A program made the translations under genes and the position numbers. From Sediminibacterium sp. KACHI17 (GTDB taxonomy: Bacteria; Bacteroidota; Bacteroidia; Chitinophagales; Chitinophagaceae), in contig NZ_AP029612.1 of NCBI RefSeq assembly GCF_040362915.1, positions 1,240,001 through 1,304,000 of the forward strand: a stretch of DNA of 64,000 bases, given 5' to 3'. Position 1 is the first letter of the stretch. Each line of letters begins with the position of its first letter. Below the pieces are notes generated by a model. That model worked only from the letters and a program-made list of their open reading frames with translations, was not told the origin of the DNA and did not search any database. Below are positions 41,957 to 50,392 of the stretch, piece after piece.

Positions 41957-42685
41957 CTAAATAGTCAACAATAGCAAAGACATATTAGACTGCATGAGAA
42001 TTCTTTCCAGTCTTTGTTCGCGCATAAAGTAGCTCGACAAAGTCCCCATCTTAACAGTAGGAATATTCTGCGACTGCATCATTTCTGAAAAATTGGATAA
42101 CTTTTTTTCTACTGCATTGAATTGATATACCAATGAAGATGGAACATGCTGCTGCTCTGTGTTGGGAGCATCCAGTAATGAAACTGCTTCTGACATTTCT
42201 CTGGCGGTATGGAATGCTCTTGTTTCTGGTTGTAACAACTCTTCGGAGATATTAGCAAGATCAGATTTTGCGATATACATCACTGTACAACGAGAGCGAC
42301 ACAACATTCTAAAAACATCCAATCCGGTAGACTTTCCTGTCTCATACCATTCTTCTCTTGAATAAAATGCAATATCACAGCCAAACTCATCAATGTATTG
42401 CTTGAATACAGCAGGTGAATCACCAAATATTCTGTCGATACTATATCCTTTAACCGATTGCGGATTTTCTTCTTCGATCTTGCGGATAGACTCAAGTGCT
42501 TCAGGAGAAAACTTGTAGCCATGTGCTTGTCTGCTCAAAGTCATCAAATCACTCTCATTGTCAGGTATGGGTACCACCTGCAAAAAAGTGCAATAAAAAC
42601 TTTCCGATTTGTACAATCTTGTAGCCAATCGGAACAGATTAACTGCATGCTCAGTACATCTGGTTGGAATAATGATCTTTTTCAT
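41957..42685 (-). CDS. Universal-stress-protein-like protein
   Basis: 242 residues. The N-terminal 135 residues fit a UspA-like fold (MKKIIIPTRCTEHAVNLFRLATRLY, FLQVVPIP, IDEFGCDIAFYSREEW, CRSRCTVMYIAKSD), but no ATP-binding G-2x-G-9x-G(S/T) loop is visible. The C-terminal 100 residues (PETRAFHTAREMSEAVSLLD; VYQFNAVEKKLSNFSEMMQ) are helical and unrecognised. Function is therefore uncertain. It lies just downstream of a two-component pair, separated by about 190 bases carrying direct and inverted repeats, which may be a binding site for that regulator. Confidence 0.6.
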   Translation of the reverse strand: MKKIIIPTRCTEHAVNLFRLATRLYKSESFYCTFLQVVPIPDNESDLMTLSRQAHGYKFSPEALESIRKIEEENPQSVKGYSIDRIFGDSPAVFKQYIDEFGCDIAFYSREEWYETGKSTGLDVFRMLCRSRCTVMYIAKSDLANISEELLQPETRAFHTAREMSEAVSLLDAPNTEQQHVPSSLVYQFNAVEKKLSNFSEMMQSQNIPTVKMGTLSSYFMREQRLERILMQSNMSLLLLTI

Positions 42686-42756
42686 ACCTGTAGTTTTTGA
42701 GTGATGATAACAGATGATACTGTATCATCCTGCAAACCTACATGAGGAGTATTGGG

Positions 42757-42833
42757 ACGGTCTAAGAGACATATTAAGAGACCGTTAGAAGTCTTTAAGA
42801 GTGGCATTAGAAAATCTAAGAAATTCTAATGCC
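42757..42833. promoter_or_regulatory. Cluster of direct and inverted repeats upstream of the stress-protein-like gene
   Basis: Direct repeats TAAGAGAC at 42763-42770 and 42775-42782, with a further TAAGAG at 42796. An inverted repeat ACGGTCT (42757-42763) / AGACCGT (42779-42785). A second perfect inverted repeat GGCATTAGAA (42803-42812) / TTCTAATGCC (42824-42833). OmpR-type regulators bind direct repeats about one helical turn apart, and such a regulator is encoded next door. Confidence 0.55.
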
Positions 42834-42879
42834 GTTCTAACAACTTTTTACAAGCTGTGCCAAGCACAAGGAAATAGGG

Positions 42880-44244
42880 TTATGAACGAATAGGGAACCG
42901 CATTTCAACACGGGTGCCGGCGCCTTCCATGGATGTAAAACGAATCTCGCCCCGGTGTATGCGGATGATTTTCTGCGCAAGCGGTAAACCTACCCCATAC
43001 CCTTTGTAAGCTGAAGTGTTAGATGCCCTAAAGAATGGATCAAAAATATAACGCAGTTCTTTTTCAGGAATTCCGATTCCCCTGTCTTCTACCACCACAA
43101 TACACTGTGAATCGGTCGCGTGCAATGAGATCGTTACTTTATCATTGTTCGAGTACTTACAAGCATTTTGCACCACATTCGTAAGCGCCAGTTTCAATAA
43201 ATTCTGATTCCCAAAAATGGTGATGTATTCAGTGTCTTCCGGCAAACTTTCAAAATTGATCTGTATATGATTTCCGGGATCTGTAAAATCGATGATCTTT
43301 TTGACCGATAAGATCAATTCGTCTAAACGGATCGATCCCATGAATTCTTCCTTAACGCTATTACCTGCTTGTGCTAGCTCTAATAAGCTGGTAGTTAAAT
43401 GATGCAGTTGATCTGCTTCCCGGGCGATCACTGCCAATGCAGCACGATACTCACCGGGATCTCTTTCTTTACTCAATGCCAATTCAGCTTCTCCAAGGAT
43501 CGCTGTAAGAGGTGTTCGCAGCTCATGAGAGAGTTTATTCACGAAATTTCTTTGGGTCTCGAAAGAGGTCTCTAAACGATCGAGCATATCATTAAAGGTT
43601 TGTGTAAGATCACTGATCTCACCTTTAATGGGTTGCTCAGGTAATCGCATATCCAGATTCGTAACACTGATTCGTTTTACCCGCTGAATGATATTGGAAA
43701 TAGGATTCACGATCTCTGCAGAAAAAAGCATTCCTACTACGAATACTATAATGACGGCCAGTATGATCCCCAGGATCAGGTTTTGACGCATATCCCGTAA
43801 TCCTTCTTCACCATAATCATTACGTGCAGACATCATCACGATATACCGCTTCCCGCTATACTTGTATGGGATCACTGAGTAATAAGTCAACCCCTGTATG
43901 AACTGTACGGTTTTTCCCGCATTGAGTTGCTCTTCAAAATTGGGAGGAAGCGTTATATGATGTGAGGATAGAAATAAGGAATCAGGGATCTTATCAAAGA
44001 AGTATTCCTTCTCATCCGGTAACCGTTGTAAGTGTTTTTGACGGATCTCATTATACACGACAGGTCCGAGAATTCCTTCTTCATAATGCGCTTGTGCTGC
44101 AATACCTCCCCTAACGGTCAGGCGATGAAAAAATTCACGATCAATAGAACGTTTTGAGAAGTGATAAATAAAAACACTCAGCATCAAGATAATGACACCA
44201 GTAAGTAAAGTAAATAAGGTGGTGATCTTATTACGGATGTTCAT
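42880..44244 (-). CDS. Sensor histidine kinase
   Basis: 454 residues. Helix 1 (about 9-28), a periplasmic sensor region of about 130 residues, helix 2 (LILGIILAVIIVFVVGMLFS, about 155-175), HAMP (NPISNIIQRVKRISVTNLDM), then HisKA with the phospho-accepting histidine in LSHELRTPLTAILGEAE (about 240). HATPase_c has NVVQNACKYS, VVVEDRGIGIPEKEL and GYGVGLPLAQKIIRIHRGEI. The order is that of CusS/EnvZ-like kinases. It overlaps the response-regulator gene by four bases (ATGA), so it is translated with it. The signal is unknown; no metal-efflux genes lie alongside. Confidence 0.94.
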   Translation of the reverse strand: MNIRNKITTLFTLLTGVIILMLSVFIYHFSKRSIDREFFHRLTVRGGIAAQAHYEEGILGPVVYNEIRQKHLQRLPDEKEYFFDKIPDSLFLSSHHITLPPNFEEQLNAGKTVQFIQGLTYYSVIPYKYSGKRYIVMMSARNDYGEEGLRDMRQNLILGIILAVIIVFVVGMLFSAEIVNPISNIIQRVKRISVTNLDMRLPEQPIKGEISDLTQTFNDMLDRLETSFETQRNFVNKLSHELRTPLTAILGEAELALSKERDPGEYRAALAVIAREADQLHHLTTSLLELAQAGNSVKEEFMGSIRLDELILSVKKIIDFTDPGNHIQINFESLPEDTEYITIFGNQNLLKLALTNVVQNACKYSNNDKVTISLHATDSQCIVVVEDRGIGIPEKELRYIFDPFFRASNTSAYKGYGVGLPLAQKIIRIHRGEIRFTSMEGAGTRVEMRFPIRS

Positions 44245-44930
44245 GAAGCTGTTTCTTTCATCATGTAACCCATACCAATCATAGTATGTATGAGTTTATC
44301 ATTTTTGTTTTTATCGATCTTCTTACGGAGATAATTGACGTATACATCTACAACATTCGTACCCATATTGAAATCAATATCCCATACATTTTCCAGTATC
44401 TCCATCCTAGACAATACCCTGGATTGATTTTTCATGAAGAACTCTAATAACTTGTATTCCGTAGAAGTCAAAGAAATAGCTTCGTCACCTCTGAAAGCTG
44501 TTTTGGCATCTGTATCCAACCGCAGGTCCGATATTTTTAAGATATGCGTATCCGGTACAGTGGTGTTTCGCGTCATGCGTCTTCCTAAAGCATTCACCCT
44601 TGCTACCAGTTCTGTGATCTTAAAAGGCTTTACCATATAGTCATCTGCACCGCTGTCAAGACCGGTGACAATATTTTCCGTACTACCCAATGCCGTCAAC
44701 ATCAGTACAGGGATGGAAATACCCTGAGATCGCATCTCCTTACACACCTGAATACCATTTACACCGGGAAGCATGATATCCAAAATCACCATGTTAAAAT
44801 CATGGTTTCGTACCATCTGCAGTCCGGTATGGCCATCCATTGCTACACTCACCTCAAAACCGATCTCCTTCAACCCTCTCTCAATCAATGAAATAACGGC
44901 AGCTTCATCTTCAATCAACAATATCTTCAT
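44241..44930 (-). CDS. OmpR/PhoB-type response regulator
   Basis: 229 residues. Receiver domain 1-120 with MKILLIEDEAAV (acidic pair), phosphoacceptor aspartate in MVILDIMLPGVNG (about 51), threonine/alanine switch in VLMLTALGSTE and lysine in DDYMVKPFKI. The winged-helix DNA-binding domain is at about 130-225 (ISLTSTEYKLLEFFMKNQSRVLSRMEILENVW, VDVYVNYLRKKID). It is likely to form direct-repeat-binding dimers. The kinase gene overlaps its end. It diverges from the Gfo/Idh/MocA gene. Confidence 0.95.
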   Translation of the reverse strand: MKILLIEDEAAVISLIERGLKEIGFEVSVAMDGHTGLQMVRNHDFNMVILDIMLPGVNGIQVCKEMRSQGISIPVLMLTALGSTENIVTGLDSGADDYMVKPFKITELVARVNALGRRMTRNTTVPDTHILKISDLRLDTDAKTAFRGDEAISLTSTEYKLLEFFMKNQSRVLSRMEILENVWDIDFNMGTNVVDVYVNYLRKKIDKNKNDKLIHTMIGMGYMMKETAS

Positions 44931-45080
44931 TTGTTACTCGCTTGTTTGCACACCAACAAAATAAGAATTTTTAAAAGAAAACACTGAAACACTTTATATT
45001 GACAACTGTTCGAATCTTGTTGAACTTTTAGAACCATACAGAAATTTGACAGATCAACAAGTTCGATTAAAGATACTATC

Positions 45081-46124
45081 ATGAAAAAAATAAGAGTTGC
45101 CTTATTGTCTTTTGGAATGTCAGGAAAAGTATTCCATGCCCCTTTTCTTGATCAACATGCCGGATTTGAACTTTACGCGGTTTGGGAGCGCTCCAAGTCT
45201 GAATCTGCAGCAATATATCCTACGATCAAAATAGTCAGATCACTGGAAGCATTGTTAGAAGATGATAGTATTGAGTTGATCGTAGTCAATACACCTACTC
45301 ATACACATTATGAATATGCCAAAAAAGCGTTAGAGGCAGGAAAATCAGTCATAGTTGAAAAAGCATTTACCACAACAACAACAGAAGCACAATCACTTGC
45401 TGCATTAGCGAAAGAAAAAAAATTACTATTATCGGTGTATCAGAACAGAAGATGGGACAGCGATTTCCAAACTGTACAAAAGATCATACAAGATGGCGTT
45501 TTAGGAGAACTCAAAGAAGTATCCTTCCGTTTTGATCGTTTCAAAAATACCATCGGTAATAAAACACATAAGGAGCAACCTGGTCCGGGAGCAGGCCTGT
45601 TGAATGATCTGGGGCCTCATTTGATCGATCAGGCATTGGTGTTATTTGGAAAGCCTGAAAAAATTTTCGCCGATATCAGAATACTTCGGCCGGATTCTTT
45701 GGTAGATGATTATTTTGATTTGCTATTATACTATCCATCATTAAGGGTTCGATTGATATCGAGTTTATTGGTAAAAAAGCCGATTCCTTCTTTCATACTA
45801 CATGGTAGCAAAGGATCTTTTATAAAAAATCGTGGTGATGTTCAAGAAGCAGATCTTATTGCGGGTAAACAACCCGGCAGTGCTGATTGGGGAATAGAAC
45901 CGGAAACTGCTGATGGATCGATATATACTATGATCGATGGGAAAGATCATGAAGAAAAAGTGAGAACCCTAACTGGTAATTATGGTATTTATTATGATCG
46001 AATTTATCAGTCAATAATTCATCACACAACTGCGCCTGTAACAGCGAATGAAGGTATCCATGTAATGCAGCTACTCGAAGCAGCCATGCACAGTCATGAA
46101 ACACAAACAGTCATTACACTATAA
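45081..46124 (+). CDS. Gfo/Idh/MocA family oxidoreductase
   Basis: 347 residues. N-terminal Rossmann fold (MKKIRVALLSFGMSGKVFHAP, G-x-S-G-x-V) and the NTPTHTHYEYAKKALEAGKSVIVEKAF segment. The family's usual E-K-P motif reads E-K-A here; the lysine is kept and the proline replaced. A C-terminal dimer domain follows (GPGAGLLNDLGPHLIDQALVLFG, with the catalytic-site D-x-x-x-H pattern DLGPHLID). It resembles YdgJ/YvaA-type enzymes that oxidise or reduce cyclic polyols or sugars with NAD(P). No sugar gene is adjacent. A strong terminator follows. Confidence 0.9.
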   Translation: MKKIRVALLSFGMSGKVFHAPFLDQHAGFELYAVWERSKSESAAIYPTIKIVRSLEALLEDDSIELIVVNTPTHTHYEYAKKALEAGKSVIVEKAFTTTTTEAQSLAALAKEKKLLLSVYQNRRWDSDFQTVQKIIQDGVLGELKEVSFRFDRFKNTIGNKTHKEQPGPGAGLLNDLGPHLIDQALVLFGKPEKIFADIRILRPDSLVDDYFDLLLYYPSLRVRLISSLLVKKPIPSFILHGSKGSFIKNRGDVQEADLIAGKQPGSADWGIEPETADGSIYTMIDGKDHEEKVRTLTGNYGIYYDRIYQSIIHHTTAPVTANEGIHVMQLLEAAMHSHETQTVITL

Positions 46125-46139
46125 AAGACTTCTCCAAAA

Positions 46140-46170
46140 AAAAGCCATCCGTTTAAGGCGGATGGCTTTT
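46140..46170. terminator. Bidirectional intrinsic terminator
   Basis: AAAAGCCATCCG (46140-46151), loop TTTAAGG, CGGATGGCTTTT (46159-46170): a perfect 12-bp stem preceded by A-run and ending in T-run, between the convergent oxidoreductase and transaldolase genes. Confidence 0.93.
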
Positions 46171-46190
46171 CACTAATATCAACTATTCAA

Positions 46191-46841
46191 TTACATTTTC
46201 TTAGCATCTTCCAAAAATTTGGCCAATCCGATATCGGTCAGCGGATGTTTCAACAGACCGAGGATAGAATCCAATGGACAAGTACAAACATCTGCACCCA
46301 ATTCCGCTGCTTTAGTGATATGTAAAGCATTGCGAATAGATGCTGCGAGGATCTCAGTTTTAAATCCTTGAATGTCGTAAATATGACGGATCTGACCGAT
46401 CAAATCCATACCATCCCAACCACTATCATCAACACGACCAATAAAAGGTGATACATAAGTAGCGCCTGCTTTAGCAGCCAAGATAGCTTGTCCGGCAGAG
46501 AATACTAATGTACAATTGGTACGGATACCATTATCAGTAAACCATTTGATGGCTTTTACACCGTCTTTGATCATCGGCACCTTTACAACAATATTCGGGT
46601 GAATAGCAGCCAGTTTCTTACCTTCTTCTACCATCGTAGCAAAATCAGTAGATAATACTTCTGCACTCACATCTCCATCCACCAATTCGCAAATGGTTTT
46701 GTAATGATTGGCAATCGCCTCCTCTCCCTTTACGCCTTCTTTGGCCATTAAGGAAGGATTGGTAGTAACGCCATCTAAGATCCCTAAATCATTGGCTTCT
46801 TTGATTTGCGCAAGATTACCGGTGTCGATGAAAAATTTCAT
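46191..46841 (-). CDS. Transaldolase / fructose-6-phosphate aldolase family protein
   Basis: 216 residues from ATG 46841 ([20 protein letters not shown]); the frame extends 10 residues upstream without conservation. Family signatures: [15 protein letters not shown] and [17 protein letters not shown], whose lysine forms the Schiff base (about K85). [34 protein letters not shown] completes the barrel. This short form is the TalC/Fsa subfamily; such enzymes in Bacteroidota are usually annotated as transaldolase of the pentose-phosphate path. Which activity dominates cannot be read from the sequence. The SRP RNA gene lies 51 bases upstream on the same strand. Confidence 0.93.
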   Translation of the reverse strand: MKFFIDTGNLAQIKEANDLGILDGVTTNPSLMAKEGVKGEEAIANHYKTICELVDGDVSAEVLSTDFATMVEEGKKLAAIHPNIVVKVPMIKDGVKAIKWFTDNGIRTNCTLVFSAGQAILAAKAGATYVSPFIGRVDDSGWDGMDLIGQIRHIYDIQGFKTEILAASIRNALHITKAAELGADVCTCPLDSILGLLKHPLTDIGLAKFLEDAKKM

Positions 46842-46891
46842 ATAGTTTGTATTAAACCCCTCAGTGATCACTTCGGGGAGAAAGAAAAAAT

Positions 46892-46986
46892 GGCAGGCTA
46901 CTCACATCGCACCGCTACAACCGCCTATCCTTGCTGCATTCCTGCCCTGGGGAGGTTCAGCAGGAGCTGGTCGTGTAAGACCTGCC
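46892..46986 (-). ncRNA. ffs: Signal recognition particle RNA, small bacterial type
   Basis: On the minus strand GGCAGG (46986-46981) pairs with CCTGCC (46897-46892), closing a long rod of about 95 bases. The apical domain has CAGGGCA-GGAA-UGCAGCAAGG: the conserved GGAA tetraloop and the symmetric loop A-G-G / A-G-C-A that binds Ffh. A T-rich run (ATTTTTTCTTTCT) follows on the minus strand. It guides membrane-protein targeting with Ffh and FtsY, which are not in this window. A promoter octamer lies five bases before the 5' end. Confidence 0.93.
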
Positions 46987-46990
46987 GGTG

Positions 46991-46998
46991 CAAAAGTA
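46991..46998 (-). promoter_or_regulatory. SRP RNA promoter, -7 element
   Basis: TACTTTTG on the minus strand, an exact TAnnTTTG match, ends four bases before the RNA 5' end. Because the RNA start is fixed by its structure, this calibrates the distance from the -7 element to the transcription start in this genome (about five bases). The -33 region reads TTAG and is weak. Confidence 0.75.
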
Positions 46999-47046
46999 AG
47001 GGTTGAGACCTATTTTCCCTAATTTTTTGAATCAATACACCGATCC

Positions 47047-48330
47047 TCAGAAGCCATTGCCAAAATTTCGCGAATTAAGTCTGGTTACACCAAGTAATTC
47101 ATCATGCCGCCCATTGAATGGTCTAAAATAAAACAGGATAAGGTATTCATTTTCCGTTTCCCAATAATTCCCTTCTGTTAGTGAAGGGTCTGCTTTTGCA
47201 AGACGATCCCTGATATCCTTGGTCAGGTATTGGTAGCTGTAATAGCCTTGTTTTAAAAAGAGTGTTTTTTTATAGACCGCTTTTTCGGTATCAAATTCCA
47301 TTCGGGAACTATCACCTGCCTGGTTTCCGGTCATCTCACCAACCAGGAAAACATCTTTTCCAACATATGGCTTTCCTCCGGATGGTACCAGTGTGAACTC
47401 TACTTTCGCATAATCACCTTGCCACCATGGGTTAATGGATTCAGTCGTAGATATTTCATTCCATCCATTGCGGTCATTGAAAAAAGCATACCGCAGATCA
47501 TTTCTTTGCAAGTCGGGTCGTATGTAAATGTGATGCGGAAATTCAGTACGATCAACCCTTTCTACCCTATCACTTTCAAAGCGAAAACTCCTGAGGTCTG
47601 CCCACCGGAATTCTTTACCTGCAGGGAAAACAGCATCCTGCTCTCCATTATATTCCAATGCATTTCCACGAATAAAACTCGGTTGTGAATTATAAGTAGC
47701 ATCACTCCATCTATTGTTTTGTATGATCACCAATCTGGTTTGCTGCTGCGGACTCATGATATTCAGATCTTTCGTTCCAACAGTTACTTGTATTTTCTGA
47801 TGCGTTCGGATCTGCGAACTATTAAAGGGCTGAGATATTCTGGCTCCGATATTGACCCTGTCATCTACGACCATGATCCTTTTGGTAAATGCCAATTTAG
47901 AAGTATCTCCATTCAGAAACACCTTTAACAGATAATTACCGCTTTTTATAGGCAAACAGTTTCTTTCCGGAAGCAATGCCTGGTAATGCATGTATTTGGT
48001 CATCGCAATGGAAGACATCCGATACTGTGTTAAACGATTCTGTGTAAACCCTTTCAGATAATCAAATGGATTCAATAAAGCCGGTTTCCAATCAGCATTA
48101 CACAATTCATAGGTATAAAAGAAGTTTCGTACAGTACCACTGAGATCATCAAAATGCAATTCCAACAGATCACTGCTACCCAAACGAATGAGAGGAACAG
48201 ATTGCTGATCATTTTGCTGAAAGAGTTTGACAGACTGTATCCCCTCCATATAAATGCGGTCAGGCTCACGCTGAGCAGATACATGATAAGTACTGAAAAG
48301 GAGAAAGAATAAAAAAAATCGTTGTTTCAT
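47047..48330 (-). CDS. DUF5103 family exported protein
   Basis: 427 residues: signal peptide (MKQRFFLFFLLFSTYHVSAQ) and the DUF5103 domain over most of the remainder (LHFDDLSGTVRNFFYTYELCNADWKP, GFTQNRLTQYRMSSIAMTKYMHYQ, later YVGKDVFLVGEMTGNQ and KKTLFLKQGYYSYQY). The family is widespread in Bacteroidota as a large beta-rich secreted or periplasmic protein of unknown role. Monocistronic here, with the SRP RNA gene downstream on the same strand and an FtsX-type permease divergent upstream. Confidence 0.9.
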   Translation of the reverse strand: MKQRFFLFFLLFSTYHVSAQREPDRIYMEGIQSVKLFQQNDQQSVPLIRLGSSDLLELHFDDLSGTVRNFFYTYELCNADWKPALLNPFDYLKGFTQNRLTQYRMSSIAMTKYMHYQALLPERNCLPIKSGNYLLKVFLNGDTSKLAFTKRIMVVDDRVNIGARISQPFNSSQIRTHQKIQVTVGTKDLNIMSPQQQTRLVIIQNNRWSDATYNSQPSFIRGNALEYNGEQDAVFPAGKEFRWADLRSFRFESDRVERVDRTEFPHHIYIRPDLQRNDLRYAFFNDRNGWNEISTTESINPWWQGDYAKVEFTLVPSGGKPYVGKDVFLVGEMTGNQAGDSSRMEFDTEKAVYKKTLFLKQGYYSYQYLTKDIRDRLAKADPSLTEGNYWETENEYLILFYFRPFNGRHDELLGVTRLNSRNFGNGF

Positions 48331-48422
48331 GTAAGAAGATGATAATGTAATAATACAAAGACTTTTATTAGCAGCATCTAAACATGCCGGATTGCTCTGC
48401 CATTCGTATTTTTACCAAAATC

Positions 48423-49661
48423 ATGCCATTGGGATTTGCATTTGACATAGCGAAACGGATTGCATTTAACCGACAGAAGTCTTTTTCGAGGTTCATTATA
48501 CGTTTATCAGTTGCCGCTACAACACTGAGCGTTGCTGCTATGATCATTACCCTCGCTTTTGTAAATGGGTTTCAACAAACAGTTGCTTCGAAGATTTTCA
48601 GTTTTTGGGGACATATCAGAGTACAACAATATGAATCAGGCAAATCACTCATTGCAGAAGAAACCCCCTTTACATATGATAGCAGTATAACCCGTACCAT
48701 TCGGTTGAATGACCAGATCTCTCGCATACAGGCTTTTGCTACAAAATCAGCAGTTATTGAATCCAAAGGTGAGATCGAGGGTGTACTATTGAAAGGAATT
48801 GATGCAGGCTATGACAGCTCTGATCTAAAATCATTTTTTACCGGAGGAAATTGGCTTCAGTTTCAAGACAGTAATTACAGCAAACAAATCATTGTTTCAA
48901 AAGCTTTAGCTGATCAGTTGAATATTGGATTGAATGATACTTTAAAAGTACATTTCGTTTCTTCAATTGATGATAGTCGCACCTATCGTAAGCTGCAAGT
49001 GACCGGCATCTATAACACAGGTATTGAAGAATATGATAAGTTGTTTGTAATCGGAGATATCAGGTTGATCAGACGTATTAATGAATGGAATGATGATCAA
49101 ATTGGTGGTTATGAAATTTTTGTAAATGATTATACAAAAATGGATTCTGTGAATCAGCAGCTATCAGATCAGTTACCTCCAACCTGGATGAGCAGAACCA
49201 TCCGCGATGTCTATCCGAATATATTCGATTGGTTAAGTATTCAGGATGTAAACCGGGATGTGATCTTTATTGTAATGTCTGCAGTAGCTATTATTAATCT
49301 GATCACTTGTTTACTCATTCTCATTTTGGAAAGAACCAGAATGGTAGGTATTTTGAAAGGATTGGGTGCAAATAACTGGACCATCCAAAAAATATTTCTC
49401 TATCACGCATCAGTGATCACAGTAATGGGTATTGTCCTGGGGTTGTTATTAGGTATTGGGATCTGTTTACTACAACAGCAAACAGGATTCATCAAATTAG
49501 ACGAAACTTCATACTATGTCCGCGAAGCACCTATGATCATTATATGGTGGCAGGTTTTGGCAATTAGTGCGGGCACTGCGATCGTATGTTATGCTTCACT
49601 GATCATCCCTTCACTTTTGATCCGCAAACTCAATCCGGTGAAAGCCATTCAGTTCAGATAA
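48423..49661 (+). CDS. FtsX/LolE-type ABC permease
   Basis: About 412 residues from ATG 48423 (MPLGFAFDIAKRIAFNRQKSF); ATG 48384 adds 13 residues. Layout: helix 1 (LSVAATTLSVAAMIITLAFVNGF), a large periplasmic domain of about 200 residues, then three helices (about 285-310 with IFIVMSAVAIINLITCLLIL, 335-365, 380-405). The FtsX signature ERTRMVGILKGLGANNWTIQKIF is present. It resembles LolC/LolE, which release lipoproteins from the inner membrane. The cognate ATPase (LolD-like) is not adjacent, which is common in Bacteroidota. Its stop abuts the convergent methyltransferase gene. Confidence 0.88.
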   Translation: MPLGFAFDIAKRIAFNRQKSFSRFIIRLSVAATTLSVAAMIITLAFVNGFQQTVASKIFSFWGHIRVQQYESGKSLIAEETPFTYDSSITRTIRLNDQISRIQAFATKSAVIESKGEIEGVLLKGIDAGYDSSDLKSFFTGGNWLQFQDSNYSKQIIVSKALADQLNIGLNDTLKVHFVSSIDDSRTYRKLQVTGIYNTGIEEYDKLFVIGDIRLIRRINEWNDDQIGGYEIFVNDYTKMDSVNQQLSDQLPPTWMSRTIRDVYPNIFDWLSIQDVNRDVIFIVMSAVAIINLITCLLILILERTRMVGILKGLGANNWTIQKIFLYHASVITVMGIVLGLLLGIGICLLQQQTGFIKLDETSYYVREAPMIIIWWQVLAISAGTAIVCYASLIIPSLLIRKLNPVKAIQFR

Positions 49662-50387
49662 TTAATGAGGTCTTCTGAATTGTGACAATAAGATACCCAA
49701 TGCCACCGCAGCATTCAAAGATTCCGCCTGTCCGATCCTGGGTATAGTGATACGATGATTGATCAAAGATTGTAACGTATCCCTGATCCCTTTAGACTCA
49801 TTGCCAATAACCAACACGCCTGTATCAGGTGGCGGTACTTCATACATTGATTTTCCATCGAGAAAAGCGCCGTATACAGGTACTGCTATCTGACCCAATA
49901 AAGGTGCGAGATCACGGTACCATACTTTCACACGCATAAAACTTCCCATGGTTGACTGAATGACTTTCGGATTGTACAACTCCACTGTATCCTGACTGGC
50001 AATGATCTGATCGATCCCAAACCAGTCTGCTATGCGGATAATTGTACCCATATTGCCCGGATCTTGTATACCATCCAGTACCAGTGTGAGTTTATGATTC
50101 CATTGAGGCTCATCAGAAGGTTCTTGTTGTTGAGCGATGGCGAGCACCTGATTGGGCGTTTGCAGGGTACTGATCTTTTCCAATTCCTGTTCTGAAATTC
50201 GGGTGACATCATAATTGCCCGCAGGTATTGCCCATTGGTCAGTTGCATAGATATTCCGAATAGGATAACCTGCACTGATCAGCTCCTGAACCAATTTCAC
50301 CCCTTCCACAATAAATAACCGCTCAGCCGTTCTTTGTTTTTTGTGGCACAAAGATTGAATATATTTGAGTTCATTCTTGCTTAACAT
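49662..50387 (-). CDS. SpoU/TrmH-family RNA 2'-O-methyltransferase
   Basis: 241 residues. An N-terminal substrate-binding domain (LCHKKQRTAERLFIVEGVKLVQELI) precedes the SPOUT knot: LVLDGIQDPGNMGTIIRIADWFG, GVLVIGNESKGIRD (N-E-S-K-G) and RITIPRIGQAESLNAAVALGILL. It methylates a ribose in rRNA or tRNA with S-adenosylmethionine; the RlmB-like arrangement points to 23S rRNA, but the site is not certain. Its ATG faces the Omp85 gene start, with only five bases between the two start codons, so the two promoters must overlap each other's coding ends. Confidence 0.92.
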   Translation of the reverse strand: MLSKNELKYIQSLCHKKQRTAERLFIVEGVKLVQELISAGYPIRNIYATDQWAIPAGNYDVTRISEQELEKISTLQTPNQVLAIAQQQEPSDEPQWNHKLTLVLDGIQDPGNMGTIIRIADWFGIDQIIASQDTVELYNPKVIQSTMGSFMRVKVWYRDLAPLLGQIAVPVYGAFLDGKSMYEVPPPDTGVLVIGNESKGIRDTLQSLINHRITIPRIGQAESLNAAVALGILLSQFRRPH

Positions 50388-50392
50388 TGATT

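Noticed and set aside
42803..42833. Terminator after the histidine kinase gene
   Set aside because: The 10-bp inverted repeat has no T-run on either strand, so an operator role fits better.
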